Assembly: GCF_039641995.1 (NCBI RefSeq)
Contig: NZ_CP087714.1
Span: 930,001 to 994,000, forward strand
From: Geoglobus acetivorans
GTDB taxonomy: Archaea; Halobacteriota; Archaeoglobi; Archaeoglobales; Archaeoglobaceae
DNA length: 64,000 nt
Direction of reading: 5' to 3'
The notes under the pieces are model-generated. The model searched no databases and was not told the origin of the DNA. It saw nothing but the letters and a program-made list of their open reading frames with translations. Within the stretch, counting starts at the first letter, position 1, and every line of letters begins with the position of its first letter. Both the position numbers and the translations under genes were made by a program. Shown here piece by piece: positions 43,598 through 51,741 of the stretch.

Positions 43598-44317
43598 ATG
43601 AAGATCGCGGTGTTGGGGGCTGGAAATCTGGGAAGTGCGATTATTAAAAACGCATCCAGAAATGCCGAAGTTATTGCTGTTAGAAGAAGGAAGGAACTCC
43701 TGCCTGATATAGAAAACGTTACGGCCGTTTCTGAATTCGAGGAAACCAGGGAAGCGAACATCTTTCTGGTTACTCTGAAACCTGATGTTTTCAGGAAAAA
43801 CCTCGAAAGAATTGGTGAAATTGTCAAGGGAAAACCTCTGATAAGCTTTGTTCCGGGCATAAAGCTTGAGGACATGCTAAAGTACATTGATAATCCATTC
43901 AGGGCGATGACGAACATTGGAATCGAGGACGGAGGGGTAATCGCATGCTATCCTCCGGAAACTGCGGAACATCTCCGGTTTCTTGAGGCAGATTTCATTT
44001 TATGCCGGAGTGAAGAAGAGCTTGAAGCTATGACTTCCTTCATTGGCAGCGCTCCTGCCATAATAGCGAAACTAATCAATGCTTTTGTGGTTTCTGCCGT
44101 TAGAGAGGGAGTGAATTATGAACACGCTCTGAAAGCATCAGTGAACGTTTTCGGCACTGCAGGAAGGCTCTACGAGAAATACGGATTTGACGGGATGTTG
44201 AGGAGGATTGCCACTCCCGGCGGCACGACTGCCGAGGGCCTGAGAAATGTTGTTATGGCTGAGAAATACCTCATGGATGCACTCATCTCAGCAAGTAGGA
44301 GGGTGGAGGAGCTTTGA
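43598..44317 (+). CDS. proC: Pyrroline-5-carboxylate reductase
   Basis: The 239-residue protein starts MKIAVLGAGNLGSAI, an NADPH-binding Rossmann motif, and ends with the P5CR signature near ATPGGTTAEGLRNV, both in ProC. It reduces pyrroline-5-carboxylate to proline. It is slightly short of the usual 260-280 residues, mainly in the middle helices. A GAGGTGA ribosome binding site precedes the ATG. The HD-domain gene starts inside its last codons, so the two are coupled. Confidence 0.92.
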   Translation: MKIAVLGAGNLGSAIIKNASRNAEVIAVRRRKELLPDIENVTAVSEFEETREANIFLVTLKPDVFRKNLERIGEIVKGKPLISFVPGIKLEDMLKYIDNPFRAMTNIGIEDGGVIACYPPETAEHLRFLEADFILCRSEEELEAMTSFIGSAPAIIAKLINAFVVSAVREGVNYEHALKASVNVFGTAGRLYEKYGFDGMLRRIATPGGTTAEGLRNVVMAEKYLMDALISASRRVEEL

Positions 44318-44850
44318 AGGAGCTTGAAGTTCTAAGAAAATATGTGAGTGATGAGAAACTTGTGAAGCACTGTCTTGCGGTCTCAGCAGTGATGAGGGGA
44401 ATTGCGAGAGAACTTGGAGAAGATGAAAACATGTGGGCCAGAATTGGGCTTCTGCATGACATCGATTACGAGATTGTTGGAGAGGACATGGACAGACATG
44501 GTGAGGTCGGTGCAGAAATCCTTGAAAGAGAGGGCTATGGAGACATTGCCGAAATTGTCAAGAGGCACAATCACATGAGGTATGGGGATTATCGAGAGCC
44601 TGTGGAACTCGCATTGCAGGCTGCAGACAGTGTTTCAGGACTCATAATTGCATGTGCGCTTGTTAAGGGTGGCAAAATCAGCGAAGTTACGCCAAAGACT
44701 GTCAAAAAGAAATTCAAGGAGAAGAGCTTTGCAGCCGGCTGCGACAGGAACAGAATACGGCTTATAGAAGGTTTAATGCCCCTCGAAAAGCTCTATGAGG
44801 TAGGGATAGAGAGCCTGAAAGAAATAAAAGATGAGCTGGGCCTGAGCTAA
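44314..44850 (+). CDS. HD-domain phosphohydrolase
   Basis: The 178-residue protein is an HD-type metal-dependent hydrolase: His in VKHCLAVSAVM, the HD pair in GLLHDIDYEI, and the later His and Asp in KRHNHMRYGD and AADSVSGL. Members act on nucleotides or other phosphoesters; the archaeal group with HDIDYE is known as putative HDIG-domain proteins. TTG 44314 has GGAGGAG upstream and overlaps the proC stop by four bases. It converges with the DUF5305 gene, sharing four bases at the ends. Confidence 0.85.
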   Translation: MKELEVLRKYVSDEKLVKHCLAVSAVMRGIARELGEDENMWARIGLLHDIDYEIVGEDMDRHGEVGAEILEREGYGDIAEIVKRHNHMRYGDYREPVELALQAADSVSGLIIACALVKGGKISEVTPKTVKKKFKEKSFAAGCDRNRIRLIEGLMPLEKLYEVGIESLKEIKDELGLS

Positions 44851-45770
44851 TTTCTGAACTCGTAGGTCAGGCCGTTCGCTTCAATGCTGTAAACTGTTTC
44901 ATTTTTTTCCTCAGCTTTAAGTATGGGGCTATCTGTGAGCTGAAACACCTTTTTAAGGTCTTCAAGACTTTCCACAACAACCTTATTGCCCGTTTTTCTG
45001 CCGCTCACCATGTATGAGTTGCTTTCCATCCTTTTCGCTCTGATGTTCTGGAAATAGTCTCTGTTCAGGATTGCTGCGGGTATGAGTGCTGAGAAAGTCA
45101 GTGTGGCATATATCACTCTCGCATCCTGAATTTCCATTCCGGTCAGATAGTTTTGTTTTACGTTTCTGATATTTTCAGTAATCTGCTCGGTTTTTTCAGT
45201 ATCTGAGAATCTGTATAGCTCTGATTTTTTGATAAGAGATACTGAGTGCTGGAAGACGCCACTTTCGTCACTTGCCCTGAAATTAATCCTGATGTCCTGC
45301 TGCATTCTTGAGACTCCTGTTCCTTCCTTCACCCTCTCAAGGTCGCTTCTGAGCTCTGAAGGGTTTATGGTGAAGTTTATTGATGCAGAATTCTCGTACT
45401 TTCCGCTTTGATAAAATTTGGTTTCGTTCCACATTTCAATTCTGTTTTTGCCATCCTGGATGTAGTATGATGTATCTATTGTGAACACGTAACTTCCTGT
45501 CTTTTCGGTGGTTGTGGTGAAGAGGTATCTGCCTAGGAAACTCTCCGTCATTTCTGCGGGGTAATACTCCCTCGACACTTCACTTCCGTAAATGGATTGA
45601 TTCGAAAGGATTGCACTGTGTATAAGCTTGCCCTTCAAGGTTGAAATCTGAACTGTTTTTTCCTCAACATTTTCTGGCTGAATTGTGTATGCATAGGCTG
45701 CGATTCCTGCAGAAAGGACTGAAATAATAATCAGCGAAGCAGTAAGGATTCGTTTAATGTTTTCGTTCAT
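44847..45770 (-). CDS. DUF5305-like membrane protein of signal peptidase locus
   Basis: The 307-residue protein has an N-terminal membrane helix (residues about 8-25), a long exported beta-rich part (TTTTEKTGSYVFTIDTSYYI, KYENSASINFTI), and a second helix near residue 225 (VIYATLTFSALIPAAIL), leaving an inside tail. This layout matches the archaeal DUF5305 family, seen beside SipW-type signal peptidases. ATG 45770 is five bases after AGTGAT; GTG 45779 is an alternative. It is the last gene of the six-gene minus-strand locus. Role is unknown; assistance with assembly or anchoring is inferred from position. Confidence 0.75.
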   Translation of the reverse strand: MNENIKRILTASLIIISVLSAGIAAYAYTIQPENVEEKTVQISTLKGKLIHSAILSNQSIYGSEVSREYYPAEMTESFLGRYLFTTTTEKTGSYVFTIDTSYYIQDGKNRIEMWNETKFYQSGKYENSASINFTINPSELRSDLERVKEGTGVSRMQQDIRINFRASDESGVFQHSVSLIKKSELYRFSDTEKTEQITENIRNVKQNYLTGMEIQDARVIYATLTFSALIPAAILNRDYFQNIRAKRMESNSYMVSGRKTGNKVVVESLEDLKKVFQLTDSPILKAEEKNETVYSIEANGLTYEFRN

Positions 45771-45775
45771 TTCAA

Positions 45776-46600
45776 TCACTTCTCCTCGGCAATGACTGTC
45801 AGTGCATTGCTTTTAATGCCATGTTCAACAATCTCTGCACCGTTATTCATGCAATATTCTCCTGGACTCGTGAATTCCTGCTTTCCTGCAGGATTCATTT
45901 TTGTCGAAATTTCAACATCCAGGTATTCCACATCTCCTGCATTAACGATCCACAGAATTTTCGATGCACCCATCATTCCGTGACCGGTCTGGGTTACCGT
46001 AACGTTACCAGATGACTGGTTGAATCCGATAACTTCAAACTCGGCTGGAACAACATCCTTCACTGTCAGCAATTCATCACTGCCGTAATTTTTCAGGACG
46101 ATTCTGTATGTCCAGTATTCTTTTTCTCCCATCCTGACACTTTTATTTCCGCTCAGAAGAACTTTTTCAATTTCAAGTGTTGGATCAGTGATGTTTATCG
46201 TGCAGGTCTCAACTCTTGCTGAGCCGTTTGCCCAGACAGCATCTACTGCCAGCAGCACGGTGTATTCGCCCTCTCCACCAACGTATGTCGCCTGAATGTC
46301 TGCAGAATCTCCTGCATCAATGGCCACAGGGTTGTTGAATTCAAGGACGTTCACATCAGGTGTGATGTAGAATTCTGCATTTTCATTGAGGTTGTTCGTG
46401 AGTGTCAGGACTGTTACAACGTCTCCATTGGTAACTCTGAGGGACCCTACGGGACATGAAAAGGCGATGAATGAGCTGCTGTTATCTGTTATCTGATAGA
46501 CGGCGGTTCTTTCTCCACCGTACTCTCTAAAATTCCCGCTTGAACCCAGCAAAACTGTCAGGCTGAAGACAAGCAGGATAACTCCGTATACTATTCTCAT
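45776..46600 (-). CDS. Secreted protein with DUF1102-like N-terminus and CARDB/DUF11-like domain
   Basis: The 274-residue protein has a signal peptide, then SSGNFREYGGERTAVYQITDN, which repeats the pattern of the two DUF1102 proteins encoded upstream (GANF-x-x-Y-x-A-D-R-S and a V-x-D-D/D-N strand). Residues about 45-130 and 130-260 form beta-sandwich-like repeats of the DUF11/CARDB sort found in surface proteins (VLTLTNNLNENAEFYITP, YRIVLKNYGSDELLTVKDVVP). It may be a cap, anchor or minor subunit of the same fibre. GGAGGTTAAG precedes ATG 46600, which overlaps the signal peptidase stop by four bases. Confidence 0.72.
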   Translation of the reverse strand: MRIVYGVILLVFSLTVLLGSSGNFREYGGERTAVYQITDNSSSFIAFSCPVGSLRVTNGDVVTVLTLTNNLNENAEFYITPDVNVLEFNNPVAIDAGDSADIQATYVGGEGEYTVLLAVDAVWANGSARVETCTINITDPTLEIEKVLLSGNKSVRMGEKEYWTYRIVLKNYGSDELLTVKDVVPAEFEVIGFNQSSGNVTVTQTGHGMMGASKILWIVNAGDVEYLDVEISTKMNPAGKQEFTSPGEYCMNNGAEIVEHGIKSNALTVIAEEK

Positions 46601-47613
46601 ATTCTTAACCTCCTTTTTTTCAAAACTATGAAATCCTCCCCAAATCCTGTGAGCCTGTAAACTGCTATCAGGATCGCAGACAGTGCCGAGACCTGTACTA
46701 TCAGCGGCAGAAGTGGACTGGTTCTGTACAGCCCTTCCGTTACAGAAACCGGTAACAGGGGAAGGTAAGCGTAAACCTCAACACCTTCCGAATATATTCT
46801 CGTATCTTCAGGCACGGATACAGTCAGTGTGATGTCTCTGGAATCTCGTGGATTCAGATATGCCGGGCTACTACCAATAAGCTTTCCATCTTTTTCGAAG
46901 AAAAAGATCATTGGGTAATACGCTCTGTTCTCGAAATTCAGTGTTTTTTCAAATTCGGAACCGGGTAGATACCACCCCTCGTTTTGCCCTCCCGCAGAAG
47001 TCGAGGCATAGCTGAAGGACAGCGTCCCCCATGAAAGCATCGTGGATGCTATGAGTGATAGTATGAGGGCAGACGAGGCAATTCCGTAGAACAGACCTGC
47101 TGATATCTTGATTCTCTTCCTGTCTTTTTTTGTTTTCTTATTTTTACCGAGGGATAGGAATCCGAGACTTATGAGCAGAGCAGCCAGGAACAGGCTGTTT
47201 GAATGCAGAACCTCAACGAGTTTGCCTGCTCCGGGTACGAGAATGGGCTTTCCGGCAAAGCTTACGACCTCTCCCACAACTTTATCAGTGCTGATGGGGG
47301 GGTTCTTCCCGTTTTGCTGATCTGTGGCTATGTTGTTATCTCCTTTTGTAATGTATGCATCGCCTTCCGTGGCATACACTCTGTGGACGACATACATATC
47401 GCCCATTTGGAATACTATTATGCTTCCCGTATCTCCTTTTGATAGTGGATTGATCAGAAAGAGATCACCGACGCCTATTGTGGGTTCCATGCTCTCTGAA
47501 ATGGCGTAAGAGAACAAAACTGGCTGGTTCAAAACCAGGCCCAGGACTGATGATATGAGGAATATGAATGAAATCACAATAAAGACATTGCTAAGAACCT
47601 GAAAAATTCGCAT
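46597..47613 (-). CDS. SipW/SEC11-type signal peptidase with extra exported domain
   Basis: The 338-residue protein has an N-terminal anchor, catalytic Ser41 in AISESMEPT, a conserved His77 in YVVHRVY in place of the bacterial Lys, and Asp92 in TKGDNN: the Ser-His type of archaeal, eukaryotic and SipW signal peptidases. A second helix ends the peptidase at about residue 145. After it come a basic loop, another helix, an exported beta domain (GWYLPGSEFEKTLNFENRA) and a last helix. This C-terminal half is not part of ordinary signal peptidases and may hold substrates. It follows the DUF1102 pair by 26 bases. Confidence 0.85.
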   Translation of the reverse strand: MRIFQVLSNVFIVISFIFLISSVLGLVLNQPVLFSYAISESMEPTIGVGDLFLINPLSKGDTGSIIVFQMGDMYVVHRVYATEGDAYITKGDNNIATDQQNGKNPPISTDKVVGEVVSFAGKPILVPGAGKLVEVLHSNSLFLAALLISLGFLSLGKNKKTKKDRKRIKISAGLFYGIASSALILSLIASTMLSWGTLSFSYASTSAGGQNEGWYLPGSEFEKTLNFENRAYYPMIFFFEKDGKLIGSSPAYLNPRDSRDITLTVSVPEDTRIYSEGVEVYAYLPLLPVSVTEGLYRTSPLLPLIVQVSALSAILIAVYRLTGFGEDFIVLKKRRLRI

Positions 47614-47639
47614 TTATTCTCAACTCAAAAATTAAAAAA

Positions 47640-48179
47640 TTATGTCTGGCATTCGCCAGCATCTGCGCTTAGGCTCATCTGTGCAGTGTGTGCTCCAAGA
47701 CCCAGGCCATAGTTGTCGAATATCATTCCGATTGTAACCGGACTTCCGTGTTCAACTGTGAACTCAAGCTGCGTGCCGTACGTGGCCGATTCGTTATAGT
47801 CTCCGGTAAAGAGCATCAGGTTACCGTCGTTGCTCGATATTTTCACACATATTGGATATGCGGTTTCGTTGTTTTCCCAGAGCTCGTTGCTCACTTCAAA
47901 CACTTCTTCGAACACATATGTTGTATTCGGACTCAAACCCGTACCGAAGCCAAGACTTTCATTGTAGTTCTGGTTGTTTGCGCTGATTTCAACCGTTAGC
48001 TTACCGTTGTTCAGGTATGCGTAGGGCTGAAGAGGTGTGAGATCGATGAATTCATTATCGTCTGCAACTATCGCGACTGACATACTTCTGTCTGCTTCAT
48101 AATACCTGAAGTTTGCTCCGGCACTGATTGCCAGGATCAAACCTGCAAGAAGAAGCGCTATTCCAAATAGTTTTTTCAT
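47640..48179 (-). CDS. DUF1102 family secreted protein, second copy
   Basis: The 179-residue protein has a signal peptide ending in AISAGA, then NFRYYEADRSMSVAIVADD, followed by a beta sandwich with the TasA/camelysin-like EVFEVSNELWENN strand. It is a close paralogue of the next gene upstream. The mature protein has a few Cys (CVKIS, ECQT at the end). DUF1102 (PF06510) is an archaeal family of unknown function. ATG 48179 is preferred because GAGGTGA ends five bases before it; ATG 48185 is within that stretch. The signal peptidase follows directly. Confidence 0.8.
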   Translation of the reverse strand: MKKLFGIALLLAGLILAISAGANFRYYEADRSMSVAIVADDNEFIDLTPLQPYAYLNNGKLTVEISANNQNYNESLGFGTGLSPNTTYVFEEVFEVSNELWENNETAYPICVKISSNDGNLMLFTGDYNESATYGTQLEFTVEHGSPVTIGMIFDNYGLGLGAHTAQMSLSADAGECQT

Positions 48180-48193
48180 TTCCATTCACCTCA

Positions 48194-48781
48194 TTAGTCC
48201 TGCCCGCAATTACTTAGCTCTGCAGGCTCAGTTCCACTTCTGTACGCTTTCACTGTCATGGTCTCGTCCCATACATCTCCCGGACTATCGCCGTTTGCAC
48301 TCAGGTCGATTCCAATCTTGACTGAATCTCCTGGCTGAACCACAAAGCACACGTCTTCTCTTGCGCTATCTGATGCTGTTGCAGCCTGTCCACCATCAAC
48401 TGCGTACACTCCACCCTCATGTCCGTAAAACTCAATATTTGCGTTTGACGAAGTAACTCTAACAACTATAGGGAACTGCTCCCACAAATCGTTACTAACT
48501 GCAAAAACCTCATCAAAATTGTATTCGCTTGACGGACTGATTCCATCACCATACCCTGGATAATTCGGGTTATTTGCCGAAAAATCGATTGCAAGCATAC
48601 CATCCTCACCTATGTATGCGTAAGGCTGAATAGGCTCCAAATCTATAAGCTCTGTATCGTCTGTTACTATTGTCCAGTGGGCACTTCTATCAGCGTTGTA
48701 GTCGCTGAAATTTGCACCCACACCGAGAATAATCGCCAGGGTAGCGAAAATTCCCAGCAAGCCAATTCCTGTTTTTCTCAT
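48194..48781 (-). CDS. DUF1102 family secreted protein, first copy
   Basis: The 195-residue protein has a signal peptide ending in GVGA, then NFSDYNADRSAHWTIVTDD, LIDLEPIQPYAYI, and the EVFAVSNDLWEQF strand shared with the next gene. About 45 percent of visible positions in the first 60 residues match the second copy by eye. Two Cys near the C-terminus (EDVCFVV and SNCGQD) could form a disulfide. A strong ribosome binding site AAAGGAGTTG precedes the ATG. It is likely a major surface or fibre subunit, by position beside a dedicated SipW-type peptidase; this role is inferred. Confidence 0.8.
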   Translation of the reverse strand: MRKTGIGLLGIFATLAIILGVGANFSDYNADRSAHWTIVTDDTELIDLEPIQPYAYIGEDGMLAIDFSANNPNYPGYGDGISPSSEYNFDEVFAVSNDLWEQFPIVVRVTSSNANIEFYGHEGGVYAVDGGQAATASDSAREDVCFVVQPGDSVKIGIDLSANGDSPGDVWDETMTVKAYRSGTEPAELSNCGQD

Positions 48782-48845
48782 TTTTTCAACTCCTTTTTTA
48801 TTTCTAAACTGTAGTATGGAGAAAGGTTATTCTGTTAATGGCGAA

Positions 48846-49151
48846 TTACTTTTCGAAAAAAAGAGGCTTAAAAGCCTGAAGAAGAGAAACAAAGTCGGAA
48901 AATAGCTTGGAATTCTCGACAATCACTCTGTCTCTCTCCATCCTCAAAAAACCCTCTCTTTCGAGCATCGGGATATGGGTCTGCTTCAGACTGACGTAAA
49001 CGCTTTTCCGGAATTTGTGCCCGTCCTTTTTGTTTTTCTCTACAATGTAGTTTGTTATCTCTCTCACTGTTGCGTTTCCATCGTTTTCGAGAAGAAAAAT
49101 TATCATGAGCATTCTCCGCTCATTTCCAATTATCTCCGATAAATTTGCCAT
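48846..49151 (-). CDS. Winged-helix regulator of the DUF1102 locus
   Basis: The 101-residue protein begins MANLSEIIGNERRMLMIIF and has a winged-helix pattern: GNATVREITNYIVE, a recognition helix with KSVYVSLKQTHIPMLE, and the GFLRMERDRVIV wing. The NERRMLMI start resembles small haloarchaeal HTH proteins that sit beside surface-protein loci. A TATA box at 49172-49180 is 26 bases before ATG 49151, supporting a leaderless start there and not at ATG 49172. It is the first gene of the minus-strand locus and probably regulates it. Confidence 0.75.
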   Translation of the reverse strand: MANLSEIIGNERRMLMIIFLLENDGNATVREITNYIVEKNKKDGHKFRKSVYVSLKQTHIPMLEREGFLRMERDRVIVENSKLFSDFVSLLQAFKPLFFEK

Positions 49152-49171
49152 TACCTTTATTCTTCTGGTCA

Positions 49172-49180
49172 TTATATATA
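49172..49180 (-). promoter_or_regulatory. TATA box for the HTH-DUF1102 locus
   Basis: On the minus strand TATATATAA ends about 21 bases before ATG 49151, so transcription would start close to that codon. A possible alternative ATG at 49172 overlaps this TATA element, which argues against it being used. Confidence 0.55.
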
Positions 49181-49265
49181 GTTAATTGTATTGAACTAAT
49201 TGTATAGTAATTGTTATGAGATTCGAACAGCAATTTTTTATTCCCTCCATGGAAAACTACGCGGA

Positions 49266-50120
49266 GTGATTACTGGCATCGTTCTTGCTCTGATTTCGGC
49301 TGTATGCTGGGGAATCGGGGGGATAGTGTTCAAAATCGGTCTAAAAGGTGAGAGTGAACTTTCGGGGAATTTGATAAGAAGTATCTTTTCAGTACTTTTC
49401 CTTTTACCCTTCGTATTTGCGTTTGGCATGCAACCCCTGAATGCCGAACTTGCAGCCCTTATTGTGCTGTCAACGATATTTTCTTTCTTTATTGGAGACA
49501 TTCTGTATTTCAACGCTCTGAAAAACTCTCCGGTGAGCTACGCACTGCCACTCGCCTCGACATATCCTGTTTTCGTTGCAATTCTTGATCTGGTGGTTTA
49601 TGGTTATCCTATAACGCTCAATGTCCTGCTGGCGTCTCTGCTCACGATATCTGCCATAATCGCCATTCCCAAAGAAACCGGAAAATTTACTGTTAAAAGC
49701 TTCACAGCCGTCTTGGCAGCGCTTTCCTGGTCGGTTTCCATTGTAACTCTCGACTACCTCACCGACTATCTGTCTCCGGTAACTCTGGCATTCCTGCGTC
49801 TCAGCTTGAATTCAGTCTTGCTCTTTGGATTCGTCAGGAGAATACCCTTAAGCAGAAATCTTTTGATTTTCATGGGATTTGCAGGCGGTCTTATATCCGT
49901 GGCAGGAATCCTGTCATTTGTAACTTCTGTGAGTCTGATTGGCAGCAATCTTGTCACCCCCCTATCTGCAACATCTCCTGTCATCGGGAGCATAGCCGGC
50001 AAAATATTTTTGAAGGAGAAAATTGGAATCAGGCATGCAATCGCACTCATACTTGTGTTTCTCTCAGTCATAACGATTTCTCAGCCCCCCGTGATGATTA
50101 CTCCCGCCACTGATGGGTGA
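49266..50120 (+). CDS. EamA/DMT family transporter
   Basis: The 284-residue protein has about ten transmembrane helices in two EamA repeats (PF00892), each ending in the pattern seen in GDILYFNALKNSPVSYALPL and ALSWSVSIVTLDYL. Such transporters export amino acids, nucleotides or other metabolites. The GTG at 49266 opens the first helix directly (VITGIVLALISAVCW) and is preferred over upstream starts that lead with a non-hydrophobic segment. It is divergent from the HTH regulator, sharing a 114-base gap. Confidence 0.88.
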   Translation: MITGIVLALISAVCWGIGGIVFKIGLKGESELSGNLIRSIFSVLFLLPFVFAFGMQPLNAELAALIVLSTIFSFFIGDILYFNALKNSPVSYALPLASTYPVFVAILDLVVYGYPITLNVLLASLLTISAIIAIPKETGKFTVKSFTAVLAALSWSVSIVTLDYLTDYLSPVTLAFLRLSLNSVLLFGFVRRIPLSRNLLIFMGFAGGLISVAGILSFVTSVSLIGSNLVTPLSATSPVIGSIAGKIFLKEKIGIRHAIALILVFLSVITISQPPVMITPATDG

Positions 50121-50178
50121 TGAAAGGTCGCCAAACTGAGGGGGCTAAATTTATAAATCTGACTGATTTTTGGGGTTT

Positions 50179-50997
50179 ATGGAGTGGTTTGAGGAATATT
50201 ATGGTGATGTGGCCTTAAAAATTAAAATTAAAAAGATCATTGCAGATTTTCACAGCAAATATCAGCATATTCAGCTTTTCGACACGTTTGAATTCGGTAA
50301 AATGCTTGTTCTTGACGGGAAAATACAGCTTACAGAAAGGGACGAAGCATTCTATCACGAGATGCTCGTTCATGTTCCCATGTTCACTCACAGAAACCCG
50401 GAAAAGGTTCTTATCATCGGTGGGGGTGATGGAGGTAGTCTCAGAGAGGTTCTGAAGCACGATGTGAGTGAGGCTGTGCTGGTTGAGCTTGACGGGGAGG
50501 TTGTGGAGCTTTCAAAGAAACACCTCGGTATAGACAATGGAGCCTTTGAAGACCCGAGGGCAACGGTTCTGATAGAGGATGGCATAGAATTTGTGAAAAA
50601 CCTGGGTGAAAGGTTTGATGTGATTATTGTAGATGGCACCGATCCGAATCCTTACAGCGAACACATAATGAGTCGGGAGTTCTATGAGGCGTGTTCAAAA
50701 ATAGCCGACGTTTTCGCAACACAGAGCCAGTCTCCCTTTGTTCAGCCGGATTATTTCAAAAAGATGTTCGATAACATTTCCAGTGTAATGGATGTAAGAG
50801 TATATATCAACTTTGTTCCAACATATCCTCTCGGGCTTTGGAGCTATCTTATCCACTCCGATGAATCTCCCTCTCTGGATGACATTGAAAAGAGATTTGC
50901 GGACAGAGGAATCCGAACTGAACATTATAATCCTGAAGTGCATGCTGCAAGTTTTGCACTGCCCGAATGGGTCAAAAGGATTGTGAAGGATAGGTAG
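50179..50997 (+). CDS. speE: Polyamine aminopropyltransferase (spermidine synthase)
   Basis: The 272-residue enzyme starts MEWFEEYYGDVALKIKIKKI and has YQHIQLFDTFEFGKML, VLDGKIQLTERDEAFYHEML, IIGGGDGGSLREVL (decarboxylated SAM site), and VDGTDPNPYSEHIMS with the catalytic Asp. It transfers aminopropyl groups to a polyamine; archaeal forms can act on agmatine or spermidine. TATA-like ATTTATAAAT at 50148-50157 is about 26 bases from ATG 50179, so the transcript is probably leaderless. It converges with the tRNA methyltransferase gene, three bases apart. Confidence 0.95.
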   Translation: MEWFEEYYGDVALKIKIKKIIADFHSKYQHIQLFDTFEFGKMLVLDGKIQLTERDEAFYHEMLVHVPMFTHRNPEKVLIIGGGDGGSLREVLKHDVSEAVLVELDGEVVELSKKHLGIDNGAFEDPRATVLIEDGIEFVKNLGERFDVIIVDGTDPNPYSEHIMSREFYEACSKIADVFATQSQSPFVQPDYFKKMFDNISSVMDVRVYINFVPTYPLGLWSYLIHSDESPSLDDIEKRFADRGIRTEHYNPEVHAASFALPEWVKRIVKDR

Positions 50998-51000
50998 GTC

Positions 51001-51741
51001 TCACACTTTTCTGCCCATTACTATATATCCTGTGTGGAATATGTTTACAAAGGGACGGGTTCCAACTCTCTTGAACTCAAGATTTACCTTGATTGCTTCA
51101 AATGCCTCAACATCTTTAAAACCTGCATCAAGCATTTTTTCGTATACTGCTCTTGTCTGCTCGATGTAGGGATTGTAGATGGCGAGGAATCCCGCCTGTC
51201 TGAGCATGCTGTGAGCCTTTGGCACCATTTCCACGTCGTTTTTCATATCCAGGAAGACCAGGTCAAATTCCTTTTTGAAACAGTCTGCAATGCTGACTGC
51301 ATCGCCAACAATCTGATGTATGTTTTTCAGTCCTGCCATTCTGAAATTCTCCCTTGCAACTTTCGCGAATTCTGGTCTTTTCTCTACAGTCACTACCTCT
51401 CCGTACTTGTTGAAATATGCGAAATATGCTGCCGTGACTCCACTTCCGGTTCCAGCATCAAAAATCAGCGAATCTGGCTGAAGTCCTGCATGAGCAATGA
51501 CCATGCCTATGTCTTTTGGCATTACTGGAGTGGGTGCTTTCTTGAAGAGTCTGAAAAAATCTGAGGCTCTGAACGGGAGTATCTTAAACTCCACTCCGAG
51601 ATGTGTTCGGATAGTGTCCCCAAAATCTTTTTCTTTGAGTTCCTCGAGCCTGATTATCCCTTTGTGAGTGTGAAGCTCCCCGCTGAACTCGCTAACCAGA
51701 TAGAAATTCTTTCCTGATTTTAACACTACTGGAGCCTTCAT
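51001..51741 (-). CDS. trmI: tRNA (adenine-N1)-methyltransferase, TrmI type
   Basis: The 246-residue protein has the small N-terminal beta domain and Rossmann methyltransferase of TrmI: MPKDIGMVIAHAGLQPDSLIFDAGTGSG (SAM site), VVTVEKRPEFAKVARENF, DLVFLDMKND, and a C-terminal HTGYIVMGRK. In archaea it methylates A57/A58 of tRNA, a change tied to thermal stability. It starts where the NAC gene stops (four-base overlap), so the two are cotranscribed; this NAC-TrmI order is conserved in several archaea as I recall. Confidence 0.9.
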   Translation of the reverse strand: MKAPVVLKSGKNFYLVSEFSGELHTHKGIIRLEELKEKDFGDTIRTHLGVEFKILPFRASDFFRLFKKAPTPVMPKDIGMVIAHAGLQPDSLIFDAGTGSGVTAAYFAYFNKYGEVVTVEKRPEFAKVARENFRMAGLKNIHQIVGDAVSIADCFKKEFDLVFLDMKNDVEMVPKAHSMLRQAGFLAIYNPYIEQTRAVYEKMLDAGFKDVEAFEAIKVNLEFKRVGTRPFVNIFHTGYIVMGRKV

